Below the pieces are notes generated by a model. The model worked only from the letters and a program-made list of their open reading frames with translations, was not told where the DNA came from and searched no databases. Below are positions 46,669 to 56,343 of a DNA stretch of 64,000 nucleotides, in pieces. The stretch covers positions 3,106,704-3,170,703 of the forward strand of contig NC_014150.1 in the NCBI RefSeq assembly GCF_000092845.1. The letters are read 5' to 3'. Source of the stretch: Brachyspira murdochii DSM 12563. GTDB lineage: Bacteria; Spirochaetota; Brachyspiria; Brachyspirales; Brachyspiraceae. The first letter of the stretch is position 1. Each line of letters opens with the position of its first letter. A program made the translations under genes and the position numbers.

Positions 46669-48486
46669 TTAATCATTTATTATTTTTAAATATTCACTTT
46701 CATTATGTATTCTGTCAAGTGCTGTAATGTAATATATGTAAGTCTTTTTTGATGTTGCAGTTTTATCTTTATATACTATTTTAGAGTTGGTATTAAAATT
46801 TGTTCTTCTTATTTTGTCTATCAATTCTATACCGCTTTCACCTACAGTTTCTCTGTATATAACATAATATGATGATATAGAAGGTAATACATGTCCGTAT
46901 TTATCAGTTTTGTATTCGTTAGGGTCTGTAAATGATATTTCTATGCCTCCGAAAACCTTTTTTATAGAAGGATTTTCTAATTTAATAGGAGCTTCACTCA
47001 TATTTTTCATTGTATTCATAGTAGGTACTATTGCTTTGAATATATAATTATTTTCTTTTATATATTTTAATGCTAAGTTTCCAAAATCTCCGCTGTCTCT
47101 ATCTTTTTTATACATACTATGCATAGTAAAAAAAGATGAGCCTTTTATAGAGTTTATTCCTATTTTTCTTATATAATCTATTTGTTCAGAGATAAGTTCT
47201 ATATTCTGCCAAGGTTCGGTATTAGTTTCTCTTCCCATTTTATATAGTGCATGACCTATATATAAATCAGCAGTATTTGTTGCTCTTGCTTTTTTATATT
47301 CATTAACCCACCATTTTACTATAGTATCAAAAGGTGCTGTTTTATGATAAGAACTCCAATACACTTGCGGTATTACAGCATCAATATACATTCTGTTTAA
47401 ACCGTCTTTATCTGAAGCATTTTCTAATGAAGATGTCTTTTCTCCGTTAAGAAGCCACAATAAAACATCAGCATGCAGAGCATCAAAATTAGGATTATAT
47501 GATTGTGTAGCACTTCCATATTTGCTTCCTATATATTCAGAAAGCTTTGTATTATTTCTCCAAACTCCTGCGGGGGATATAGTCCATTTTACATAAGGCT
47601 TTCTTGATTTTATTTCTTTGTATAAATCACTTACAAGTCTGTTTATATTATCTCTTCTCCAAGCATAAAGCCCATTTACACCATAATCATCATAAGATGT
47701 ATTATTAATATCGTATCCGCTTTTTTCACCGTATTTTTCTGCACTTATTCTATCAGGCCAATCCTTATATGTTTTACCTCCTGCAGCATTTTGATAAAAA
47801 TAATCGTCAAAGTGTATGCCGTCAACATCATAATTCTCAACTACTTCAATAACAGAATCTATTATATATTTTGAACTTATAGGCTCACCGGGATCTAAAT
47901 ATATTCTGTTATCATACCAATGTATAGGCTTAAGATTATTAGATACATATGTATGAATAAAGTTCTTTTTAGAAAATTGTTCTTCATAAGTTTTGTTTGT
48001 ATCATAAGTTAAAGACATTCTATATGGATTAAACCATGCATGAACTTCTAAATTTCTTTTATGTGCCTCATCTATTATAAACTTAAGCATATCAGTTTTG
48101 AAAGGGTATTCGTCTTTTTCATCGCTTGAAGCTGTACCAAAAAAATATCTTGTTGTAGGATTAATCTTTGATGGAAATATTACACCAGCATCTGGTTTTA
48201 CCTGCACAAATACAGCATTAAAATTATTTTCATATAATGTATTTAAATGTTTTATAATAAGTTTTTTCTGTTCATTTTCGCTTCCGCCCTTTATAGGCCA
48301 ATCTATATTAGCAACAGTAGAAAACCATGCCGCTCTGAACTCTCTGTATAATGGATTTAGGCTTCTGTCTTCTTCCATATTTTTTATAAGCATTGTTCTT
48401 AATTTATATGGCACTGCAATATTTACAGTTTGACATGAAGTTATTAATAATATTGTAAGGGATATTAATATAATGATTTTTTTCAT
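46669..48486 (-). CDS. GHL10 (DUF187) glycoside-hydrolase-like lipoprotein
   Basis: 605 residues. The lipoprotein signal ends LLITSCQT. The GHL10 domain starts EFRAAWFSTVANIDWPIKG and continues with VFVQVKPDAGVIFPSKI, VHAWFNPYRMS and VDGIHFDDYFY, where the acidic residues are probable active-site positions. A C-terminal fibronectin-like region (about 490-600, YYVIYRETVGES and YIYYITALDRIHNES) follows. Homologues are uncharacterised or act on envelope polysaccharide; the location is the periplasm or outer surface. No good ribosome-binding site seen. Confidence 0.88.
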   Translation of the reverse strand: MKKIIILISLTILLITSCQTVNIAVPYKLRTMLIKNMEEDRSLNPLYREFRAAWFSTVANIDWPIKGGSENEQKKLIIKHLNTLYENNFNAVFVQVKPDAGVIFPSKINPTTRYFFGTASSDEKDEYPFKTDMLKFIIDEAHKRNLEVHAWFNPYRMSLTYDTNKTYEEQFSKKNFIHTYVSNNLKPIHWYDNRIYLDPGEPISSKYIIDSVIEVVENYDVDGIHFDDYFYQNAAGGKTYKDWPDRISAEKYGEKSGYDINNTSYDDYGVNGLYAWRRDNINRLVSDLYKEIKSRKPYVKWTISPAGVWRNNTKLSEYIGSKYGSATQSYNPNFDALHADVLLWLLNGEKTSSLENASDKDGLNRMYIDAVIPQVYWSSYHKTAPFDTIVKWWVNEYKKARATNTADLYIGHALYKMGRETNTEPWQNIELISEQIDYIRKIGINSIKGSSFFTMHSMYKKDRDSGDFGNLALKYIKENNYIFKAIVPTMNTMKNMSEAPIKLENPSIKKVFGGIEISFTDPNEYKTDKYGHVLPSISSYYVIYRETVGESGIELIDKIRRTNFNTNSKIVYKDKTATSKKTYIYYITALDRIHNESEYLKIIND

Positions 48487-48591
48487 ATTTAATTCATTTT
48501 TTATTATTGATTTATTATTGATATATTTTTCAGATTATATACTTAATAGTAATAACAGTCAATATATAGATACGATTTTGATAAAAAATAA

Positions 48592-48618
48592 AAAAGGGAC
48601 TTATAAAAAGCCCCTTTA
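48592..48618 (-). terminator. Thioredoxin gene terminator
   Basis: On the minus strand AAAGGGGCT pairs with AGTCCCTTT (one wobble), followed by a long T-rich tail. Confidence 0.75.
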
Positions 48619-48653
48619 TTAAATTCTAAAATATAAGTTAATAATTAAAATAA

Positions 48654-48971
48654 TTATAGCATACTGTCTACCATAGCTTTAATATTTTCTATAGTAGCTT
48701 CTTCTTTAGTAACTTCTTTAACTTTAGCACCATCTTTATAAACAGCTATTGTAGGAAGACCTAATATTTTTTCACGAATAGCTAATCTTCTAGCTTTAGA
48801 AGTATTAAAAGAATAGAATGGAACTTTTCCTTCATATTCTTTAGCTAATTCATGAACATGAGGCATTAATGCTTTACAAGGTTCGCAAGTATCGCCAAAA
48901 TAGTCTACTAAACATAAATCCTTTGAATTAATAACTTTTTCATCAAAATTATCTTTATTTAATTCTTCCAT
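48654..48971 (-). CDS. trxA: Thioredoxin
   Basis: 105 residues, the normal thioredoxin length. The redox site is the variant CEPC in [15 protein letters not shown] rather than CGPC. The cis-proline is in [11 protein letters not shown] near 73. It reduces protein disulfides in the cytoplasm, recycled by thioredoxin reductase. Start: the ATG at 48971 is preceded by CTGGAG, while the longer ATG at 49007 has nothing. Single gene with its own terminator. Confidence 0.92.
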   Translation of the reverse strand: MEELNKDNFDEKVINSKDLCLVDYFGDTCEPCKALMPHVHELAKEYEGKVPFYSFNTSKARRLAIREKILGLPTIAVYKDGAKVKEVTKEEATIENIKAMVDSML

Positions 48972-49107
48972 TATAAAACTCCAGAGATATATTTTTATAA
49001 TATACATTATATAAAAAAAACATTCTTAGTCAAGCTAAAAATATATTATTTTTTATAAAATCTACTTATTAATATGTAAATTAAAGCTGTTTAATTTGAA
49101 GTTTATC

Positions 49108-49136
49108 TTGACAATTTTTAGTATTATGAATATATT
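49108..49136 (+). promoter_or_regulatory. Promoter abutting the restriction endonuclease start
   Basis: TTGACA at 49108-49113, 17 bases, TATATT at 49131-49136. The ATG follows only 6 bases later at 49143, so the transcript would begin at or next to the start codon. Confidence 0.6.
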
Positions 49137-49142
49137 AATACA

Positions 49143-49853
49143 ATGCTTAGTGATATTTTTATAGACATACAGAAGAATAAAAAAGAATGGCTGAAAAGCA
49201 AAGAGGGCAATGAGTTTGAAGACAGATTTGAAGCTTCTTTAAAAAGATACGGATTTAATAGAAGAATATCAAGTGATAAAGAGATAAAGAATATACTCTC
49301 ATCTGTAAAAAATGATGTTTTAGATAAAAGCTCTGATAAAATAATCGATAATATTTATGCCTCAAAAGATAAAAGTATGGAAAACTGTTTTATATGCCAG
49401 CCTTATGGAAGTCAGAATTTTCCAGACTTTTTAATATTTACAGATAAAAAAATCATTGCTGTGGAGATAAAATACAGCAGCGGTAAATCATCTAGTCCTA
49501 TGTGGAACAGTAATTTACCTAAGGCTAATGCTGTTTATATATTTGGCTCTTACGGAAGGGGAGATGTTACTTTTTTTATTGGAGGAGATGTTCTTCCTAT
49601 GAATGAGAGAAATGAGTTAATAAAATTTTTTGAAGAGATAAAAAAACTTGAAGATAATTTCAAAATTAAAATGAAAAAAGAAAGTAAAAATAATCTGTTT
49701 GCATATAAATTTGACAGAGGCTTTAATGTATATGTTAGACGAGCCTATGAACAGAATAAAACTATAAATATTAATGCTAAAATAGATTATTTTCTTCATG
49801 AAGACAGAATAAAATGCGAAAATAATGTAATAGAGTTTTGTAATAGTTTATAA
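49143..49853 (+). CDS. Type II restriction endonuclease (PD-(D/E)XK)
   Basis: 236 residues. The nuclease core is visible at about 95-120: NFPDFLIFTDKKIIAVEIKY, giving PD...ExK. PYGSQ precedes it and a serine-rich GKSSSPMWNSNLPK follows, a region seen in several type II enzymes. The next gene is an N6-adenine methyltransferase, 19 bases on, which fits an R-M pair; the recognition site cannot be read. There is no Shine-Dalgarno site and the promoter abuts the ATG, which suggests a leaderless mRNA. Confidence 0.82.
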   Translation: MLSDIFIDIQKNKKEWLKSKEGNEFEDRFEASLKRYGFNRRISSDKEIKNILSSVKNDVLDKSSDKIIDNIYASKDKSMENCFICQPYGSQNFPDFLIFTDKKIIAVEIKYSSGKSSSPMWNSNLPKANAVYIFGSYGRGDVTFFIGGDVLPMNERNELIKFFEEIKKLEDNFKIKMKKESKNNLFAYKFDRGFNVYVRRAYEQNKTININAKIDYFLHEDRIKCENNVIEFCNSL

Positions 49854-49872
49854 TTTGCTTAAGAGAGAAATA

Positions 49873-51090
49873 ATGCAGGAAGAGTATACAAAAGAAAGTT
49901 TTGATTATCTTAAAAATACTGATATAGAAAAAAGAAAAAGACTAGGGCAGTACTTTACGCCTAAAAGTATAAGAGAGCTTCTTTTAAAAAAATTAATATC
50001 CATTTCAGATAAAAAAGACAATGTGAAAATATTAGACCCTGCATGCGGAAGCGGGGAATTTATCTTATCTTTCAAAGAATATTTTAATAATCCTCATCTC
50101 TATGGATTTGAGATTGATGAGAGTTTAGTTTCTATTTCAAAAAAGTTAATAAATAATGCTGATATAAAATGTATTGATACTTTGAAAATAGATATAGAAA
50201 AATCTATTAAATATGATTATGTTATAGGCAATCCTCCTTACTTTGAGTTTAAGCCAGATAAAGAAACGAAGAAAAAATATTCTGATATAATAAGCGGAAG
50301 AGTTAATATATTTTCTATATTTATAAAACTAGGTTTAGAGCTTTTAGAAGACGGCGGATATTTAGCTTATGTTGTTCCTCCTTCTATGAATAATGGAGCT
50401 TTTTTTAGTAAATTGAGAGAGTATATAATTAATAACAGCAGTGTTGAATACTTGCATATTGTAGAGGGTTCTGATAATTTTTATATGGCAAATCAAAAAG
50501 TTATGCTTTTAATACTAAAAAAAACTAATAGTCATAAAAATAAAAAATATATATTTTCAAAAAATGGTATTACGATATTTACAGAAGATAAAACTTTTTT
50601 AAACAATGCTTACAAAAATACTGTCAGCTTAAAAGATATAGGATATGCTGTAAAAACAGGAAGCATTGCTTGGAATAAATACAAAAAAAATCTTACAGAA
50701 GATAAAAATAATTCTATCCCTTTAATATATTCATCAAATATAGTTAATGGAAAAATAGTTATACCAAATAAAAGAAAACTTCAGTATATAAAAAATATTT
50801 CTAAAGAGTTGATAATAAAAAATAATGTTATAGCAGTTAATAGAATAACAGGCTCACACAAAAACATCAATATAAAATCGGCAATAGTAAAAGAAAAAGA
50901 GTTTGTATGTGAGAATCATGTTAATGTTATATATCCTTTGAAGAATTATGATAAAACCTATTCATTAGAGTATATTTATAATGCTTTAAATGATGAAACT
51001 AATATAAAAGTATTAAGTCTTATAACGGGAAACACTCAGGTATCAAAAACAGAATTAGAAAGGCTTCTTCCAATAAAGATTATAAATTAA
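49873..51090 (+). CDS. Type II N6-adenine DNA methyltransferase
   Basis: About 405 residues with gamma-class order: motif X RKRLGQYFTPKSIRE, motif I ILDPACGSGEFILSF (about 50) and motif IV VIGNPPYFEF (about 112). A variable target-recognition region fills the C-terminal half. It would methylate adenine within the site cut by the upstream endonuclease and so protect the host. The start is the ATG at 49873 behind AAGAGAG; a TTG at 49855 is less likely. No specificity subunit is present, in keeping with type II. Confidence 0.88.
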   Translation: MQEEYTKESFDYLKNTDIEKRKRLGQYFTPKSIRELLLKKLISISDKKDNVKILDPACGSGEFILSFKEYFNNPHLYGFEIDESLVSISKKLINNADIKCIDTLKIDIEKSIKYDYVIGNPPYFEFKPDKETKKKYSDIISGRVNIFSIFIKLGLELLEDGGYLAYVVPPSMNNGAFFSKLREYIINNSSVEYLHIVEGSDNFYMANQKVMLLILKKTNSHKNKKYIFSKNGITIFTEDKTFLNNAYKNTVSLKDIGYAVKTGSIAWNKYKKNLTEDKNNSIPLIYSSNIVNGKIVIPNKRKLQYIKNISKELIIKNNVIAVNRITGSHKNINIKSAIVKEKEFVCENHVNVIYPLKNYDKTYSLEYIYNALNDETNIKVLSLITGNTQVSKTELERLLPIKIIN

Positions 51091-51104
51091 TAATTTTTAT
51101 TAGT

Positions 51105-51133
51105 TTGACAAAATATATTTTTAATGATATAAT
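51105..51133 (+). promoter_or_regulatory. Perfect consensus sigma70 promoter before a heptamer array
   Basis: TTGACA (51105-51110), 17-base spacer, TATAAT (51128-51133). Transcription would begin near 51140, just before the repeats at 51152. Confidence 0.75.
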
Positions 51134-51151
51134 AAAAAACATATTAAAGAG

Positions 51152-51283
51152 AAACTCTAAACTCTAAACTCTAAACTCTAAACTCTAAACTCTAAACTCT
51201 AAACTCTAAACTCTAAACTCTAAACTCTAAACTCTAAACTCTAAACTCTAAACTCTAAACTCTAAACTCTAAACTCTAAACTC
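51152..51283. repeat. Minisatellite of 19 AAACTCT heptamers
   Basis: 132 bases of perfect AAACTCT units (18 full plus six bases). Every frame on both strands soon meets a stop (TAA on +, TAG on -), so it cannot encode protein. It lies in the 389-base gap between the methyltransferase and Imm51-like genes; after it comes AT-rich sequence with a second possible promoter (TTGACA at 51423-51428). Confidence 0.97.
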
Positions 51284-51479
51284 GTTTAAAGTTTAAATTT
51301 AGGAGTAAAATACTTGTTTTTAATATTTTATTATTTATGATTTTACTATTCAAAAGATTATAAATTTTAATGATTGCAAGAAGTTTTAATATAAATATTG
51401 TGAGTGTTTAGATTAAATGTAATTGACAAACAATTTTTATTAAAAATAATAAAAAAATTTAATTTAAGAGGAAGTAAAA

Positions 51480-51827
51480 ATGAAAAATGATTTTGAAAAA
51501 CAAATAGAACCATTCTTTTTTGTAGAACATGAAAATAGTGCCTCTCTTTGTTTAAATGTTGGAGAATATAAAGCAGAAATATTTGAAGAAAGAGCAGATG
51601 AAGGTTTTGAAGGCGGAGGCTATGATTGGCAGTCTTTGGCTATAGTGTTTTTGGAAGAAAAAGTTCCTGAGCTAAAAGGCATTATAGATTTTGATTCTGA
51701 AGCAAGTATGTTCTGTGCTTACAGCAGTAATATTGAAGCATTAAAGAAATTTGCTTTATTATTTAAAGAAGCATGCGAAGATGATAAACTTATAAGAGAT
51801 TTATTTTCTAGGGCTGAACTTGATTAA
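51480..51827 (+). CDS. Imm51 family immunity protein
   Basis: 115 residues that closely follow the Imm51 pattern: PFFFVEHENSASLCLNVGEY at the N-terminus, ERADEGFEGGGYDWQSLAIV in the middle and DSEASMFCAYSS near 80. Imm51 proteins are cytoplasmic antidotes in polymorphic toxin systems. No toxin gene is next to it, so it is an orphan or works with the TPR protein that follows. AAGAGGAAG precedes the ATG. Confidence 0.82.
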   Translation: MKNDFEKQIEPFFFVEHENSASLCLNVGEYKAEIFEERADEGFEGGGYDWQSLAIVFLEEKVPELKGIIDFDSEASMFCAYSSNIEALKKFALLFKEACEDDKLIRDLFSRAELD

Positions 51828-51883
51828 ACATTCATATTTTATTATACTGTTGAAATAAATAATAAAAAATATTAAAAGGAAAC

Positions 51884-53344
51884 ATGATGAATATAATTGA
51901 ACAAATAAATCAATTGCATGAAAATGATGAACATGAAAAGATTATTGAGATTATAACTGCAATCTCAAATGAAGAAAGAGACAGTGAACTTTTTAGTATG
52001 CTTGCAAGAGCTTATAATAATATTGGAAAATATGATGAAGCATTAGATAATTTAATGTATATAAGAGAAGAAGGCATTGATGATGCTTTATGGAATTATA
52101 GGGTAGGATATGCTTATTATTATAAAGGTGAAAAAGAAAAAGCAGAAAATTATTTTAAAAAGGCTTATGATTTAGATAATGAAGATACAGATGCTTATAA
52201 TTTTTATATGCTTTGTTCAGAAGACAGAGATGATGGTATCAATTTTGAAGAGAGAGTTAATAGATTTTGGAAATGGTTTGAAGAAAATGAGAAAGTTATA
52301 TTAGATTTTATAGATAAAAAATCTGATATGTCATCAGATGAAATAATTGAATTTGTTTCTAAAGGGGTGTCTTTAATATCTAGCAATTTGCAGTTTAATT
52401 TTGGCGGTAATTATGAGTTTACATTCACTGTAGAAGGTAAGGAATATTTGTTTTATCTTACTCCTAGGATAGTAGCCGCTATGCCTGAGAAATTAAAAAG
52501 CAAATGGAAATTTTCTCCTTATATGCAAAAACAAGATATAGATAATTCTAATTTTATAATATATAATAAAGATTTAAGCTTTAAAGAAATTTTAGTATCT
52601 GCAGAATATGATGATAATACTAATTTTTTTAATTTGAAATTCTATAATAAAAAATTAAATGAATTAGAAGAATATTATGCATATAATGCTTTTTATATAA
52701 TGCTTGAGCATGCAGTAGGTGAGAATATATTAAAATTATATTTATTAGGAAATGTTGAAAAAAGTGATAAAAAACTTGATAACATGATAGAGCTTCCAAA
52801 ACTTTATGACTTTATAACAGATACTTTAAAAAGTAAAAATAAAGATATTATTGCAGATCCTATCAATAGATATACAGTTTATGAGTGTAAACCTACAGAC
52901 AATTTCTTTAGAGAAGATATATTCATTGGAAATACTTGTTATATGGAGCTTATTAGTGATTATGCTAATTATAATATAGATGCGGTTGTTAATATTTCAA
53001 AAATGGGAGCAAGAGCTGTATATTTAGCCTATGTATTTGCTGATAATAAAGATAATAATTTTGAAGATGAAGATATAAATAAAAAACTCCTTGATGAAAG
53101 AAATAAAATTACAGATGAGCTTGAAAGTATTATGGGTGAAAAGGGAAGCGGTAAAGAAATAGGTGTAGTATTGGGTAATGCATTTGGGGTAGTTAGCGGA
53201 TATATAGATTTGCTTTTATACAATCAAGATGAGTTTATAAAGAGAGCTCAAGAAGTATTAAAGAATTATAATTATAAATTTAGACTTCTCAAATTCAGAC
53301 AGTATTCAGATATTATAAAAACTTTTAATGAAGATATTAATTAG
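51884..53344 (+). CDS. TPR-domain protein of unknown function
   Basis: 486 residues, no signal peptide. TPR hairpins occupy about 1-125 (MLARAYNNIGKYDEALDNLM, YRVGYAYYYKGEKEKAENYF). The remaining 350 residues hold FWKWFEENEKVILDFID and FTFTVEGKEYLFYLTPRIVA, and near the C-terminus YECKPTDNFFREDIFIGN, which I recognise only as a type common in host-associated bacteria and cannot name. AAAGGA precedes two adjacent ATGs (51884 and 51887). It follows the Imm51-like gene by 56 bases and may be co-transcribed. A 240-base gap after it holds nothing else. Confidence 0.7.
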   Translation: MMNIIEQINQLHENDEHEKIIEIITAISNEERDSELFSMLARAYNNIGKYDEALDNLMYIREEGIDDALWNYRVGYAYYYKGEKEKAENYFKKAYDLDNEDTDAYNFYMLCSEDRDDGINFEERVNRFWKWFEENEKVILDFIDKKSDMSSDEIIEFVSKGVSLISSNLQFNFGGNYEFTFTVEGKEYLFYLTPRIVAAMPEKLKSKWKFSPYMQKQDIDNSNFIIYNKDLSFKEILVSAEYDDNTNFFNLKFYNKKLNELEEYYAYNAFYIMLEHAVGENILKLYLLGNVEKSDKKLDNMIELPKLYDFITDTLKSKNKDIIADPINRYTVYECKPTDNFFREDIFIGNTCYMELISDYANYNIDAVVNISKMGARAVYLAYVFADNKDNNFEDEDINKKLLDERNKITDELESIMGEKGSGKEIGVVLGNAFGVVSGYIDLLLYNQDEFIKRAQEVLKNYNYKFRLLKFRQYSDIIKTFNEDIN

Positions 53345-53587
53345 TAAAAATATTAATAATAAAAAATGCAGTTGTGTTAACAGTATTTTTGAAAATAATT
53401 TTTTAAATACTTTATATGCTATATATAATTTGTTAAAAACTGATGCTATAAAAATTAAATTAACTTTGGTTTTAGATGATACTACATTTATAGCTTTACT
53501 AAAAGTTAGTCTCTCACTTTTTTGTTCGTACTTGTTTTTTATGATGAAGTCATTATAATTTTAAATATTTTTAATAAGGAGTATTTC

Positions 53588-54091
53588 ATGGAAAAAATAA
53601 ATTTACCTAAAGCCTCAAAAATTACTTCTCCGAATCCTGTGGCAATAGTATGTACTCAGAAACCTGATGGCAGTACAAATCTGGCAGCTGTATCTTGGTA
53701 TACTTATCTATCTTATAATCCAAATATGATAGCTTATGCAATGTCTAAAAGTTCTTACAGCGGTGAATTAGTTAGAGAAAATAAAAAAGTTATAATTACA
53801 ATTCCAAGTGAGAATATTAAAGAAATAGTTATGAAATGCGGTATGTATAGCGGAAGAGATATTGATAAAATATCAAAATTTACAATAGAAATGCAGGATA
53901 TTCCTACAAGCAGAATAAAAGTTCCTCTGCATAGTGCTGCTGCAATACAGTGCATATTAAAAGAGTATATTGAAACAGGAGATCATTATTTATATATATG
54001 TGATGTCGAAGAAGTGTATGCTGATGATAAAGAAAAGGCCGTATTTTCTTGGGAGGGCTACACTAAAATATCATCTGCTAAAGAGGCATAA
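53588..54091 (+). CDS. Flavin reductase family protein (flavoredoxin-like)
   Basis: About 167 residues of the FMN-binding split-barrel flavin reductase type: PNPVAIVCTQKPDGSTNLAA, VSWYTYLSYNPNMIAYAMSK, then YSGELVRENKKVIITIPSEN and ETGDHYLYICDVEEVYAD. Members bind FMN and pass electrons from NAD(P)H or other carriers. The start is the ATG at 53588 after AAGGAG; the longer frame from 53522 has no support. Single gene. Confidence 0.87.
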   Translation: MEKINLPKASKITSPNPVAIVCTQKPDGSTNLAAVSWYTYLSYNPNMIAYAMSKSSYSGELVRENKKVIITIPSENIKEIVMKCGMYSGRDIDKISKFTIEMQDIPTSRIKVPLHSAAAIQCILKEYIETGDHYLYICDVEEVYADDKEKAVFSWEGYTKISSAKEA

Positions 54092-54154
54092 TTATTTAAT
54101 TTTTTGATATTTGATGAGTTTATATTCTTTTGTTTTTAAATATATTTAAAAAAC

Positions 54155-54190
54155 ATAATGCTGTCAGTCATTTTACACTAACAGCATTAT
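54155..54190 (-). terminator. gdhA terminator
   Basis: ATAATGCTGT (54155-54164) and ACAGCATTAT (54181-54190) pair perfectly; the T-run occurs on the minus strand. Confidence 0.82.
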
Positions 54191-54206
54191 AAAAAACTAT
54201 AAAGTA

Positions 54207-55571
<1,365 letters not shown>

Positions 55572-55586
55572 TTATTTACTGGAAAT

Positions 55587-55614
55587 ATTATACACTAAAC
55601 AGTATTATTGTCAA
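55587..55614 (-). promoter_or_regulatory. gdhA promoter
   Basis: Minus-strand TTGACA (55614-55609), 16 bases, TATAAT (55592-55587). Confidence 0.72.
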
Positions 55615-55683
55615 TAGTAATGTTACCGGTTTTTTGTTAAATTGTTATTTTTTTTTATAAATTTATAATTTTTATATAAAAAA

Positions 55684-55712
55684 TTGAAAAATAGTTTAGA
55701 ATACTGTATTGT
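55684..55712 (+). promoter_or_regulatory. Promoter of the first BspA-like gene
   Basis: TTGAAA (55684-55689), 17 bases, TATTGT (55707-55712), 24 bases before the ATG. Confidence 0.5.
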
Positions 55713-55736
55713 GTAAAAAATTAAGGATATATTATT

Positions 55737-56279
55737 ATGACTAGAGAAAAGTATAAACCAAAAACAAAAGAAGAATTAATAGATTTAATAGAGAAAAAAG
55801 TAAAATTTAATAAAATAGATACAAGTTTTATAACTGATATGTCTGGAATTTTTGAGAATTCTATATTAAGGAATTTCAGTGGTATTGAAACTTGGGATAC
55901 ATCTAAAGTAGAAAACATGATGAGTATGTTTGAAGGGGCTCAAAGTTTTAATCATGATATATCTTGCTGGAATGTGTCTAAAGTAAAAAATATGAAAAGT
56001 ATGTTTTGCCGTGCTTTAAAATTTAATCAGCCTTTAAATAACTGGGATGTTTCTAATGTTACGAATATGGAGAACATGTTTAGGCTTACGAAAGTCTTTA
56101 ATCAGCCTTTGAATAATTGGAATGTTAGTAAAGTAAAAAATATTGATGGTATGTTTTGGGTGGCAGAAAGTTTTAATCAGAATTTAGATTCTTGGGTATT
56201 ATCAAAAAATGCAAAGATGTATATGGCTTTTTACTGTTCAGCTATGAATGATAATACACCTATTTGGTATAAAAATTAG
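55737..56279 (+). CDS. BspA-like/DUF285 repeat protein, short form
   Basis: 180 residues: an N-terminal cap (KYKPKTKEELIDLIE and IDTSFITDMSGIFENS) shared with the three genes downstream. Five 25-residue repeats follow, of the type FNQPLNNWNVSxVxNMxxMF. The repeat belongs to PF03382 (DUF285), the BspA-like leucine-rich-repeat surface proteins. There is no signal peptide or hydrophobic segment at all. It ends soon after the repeats, so it may be a short form or a deletion product of the longer ones. AAGGA precedes the ATG. Confidence 0.85.
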   Translation: MTREKYKPKTKEELIDLIEKKVKFNKIDTSFITDMSGIFENSILRNFSGIETWDTSKVENMMSMFEGAQSFNHDISCWNVSKVKNMKSMFCRALKFNQPLNNWDVSNVTNMENMFRLTKVFNQPLNNWNVSKVKNIDGMFWVAESFNQNLDSWVLSKNAKMYMAFYCSAMNDNTPIWYKN

Positions 56280-56343
56280 AATTGATTTATAATAGATTTA
56301 AGTTTATAAATTATATTATTTAAAATTTATACTTGAGATTTTT

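Noticed and set aside
51152-51283. CRISPR-like or telomere-like array
   Set aside because: Units are contiguous heptamers with no spacers, so it is not CRISPR. The resemblance of the complement (TTTAGAG) to plant-type telomere repeats is superficial; the array is internal, among bacterial genes.
53328-53558. Open frame of 76 codons after the TPR gene
   Set aside because: It overlaps the end of the preceding gene, has no ribosome-binding site and reads as low-complexity AT sequence.
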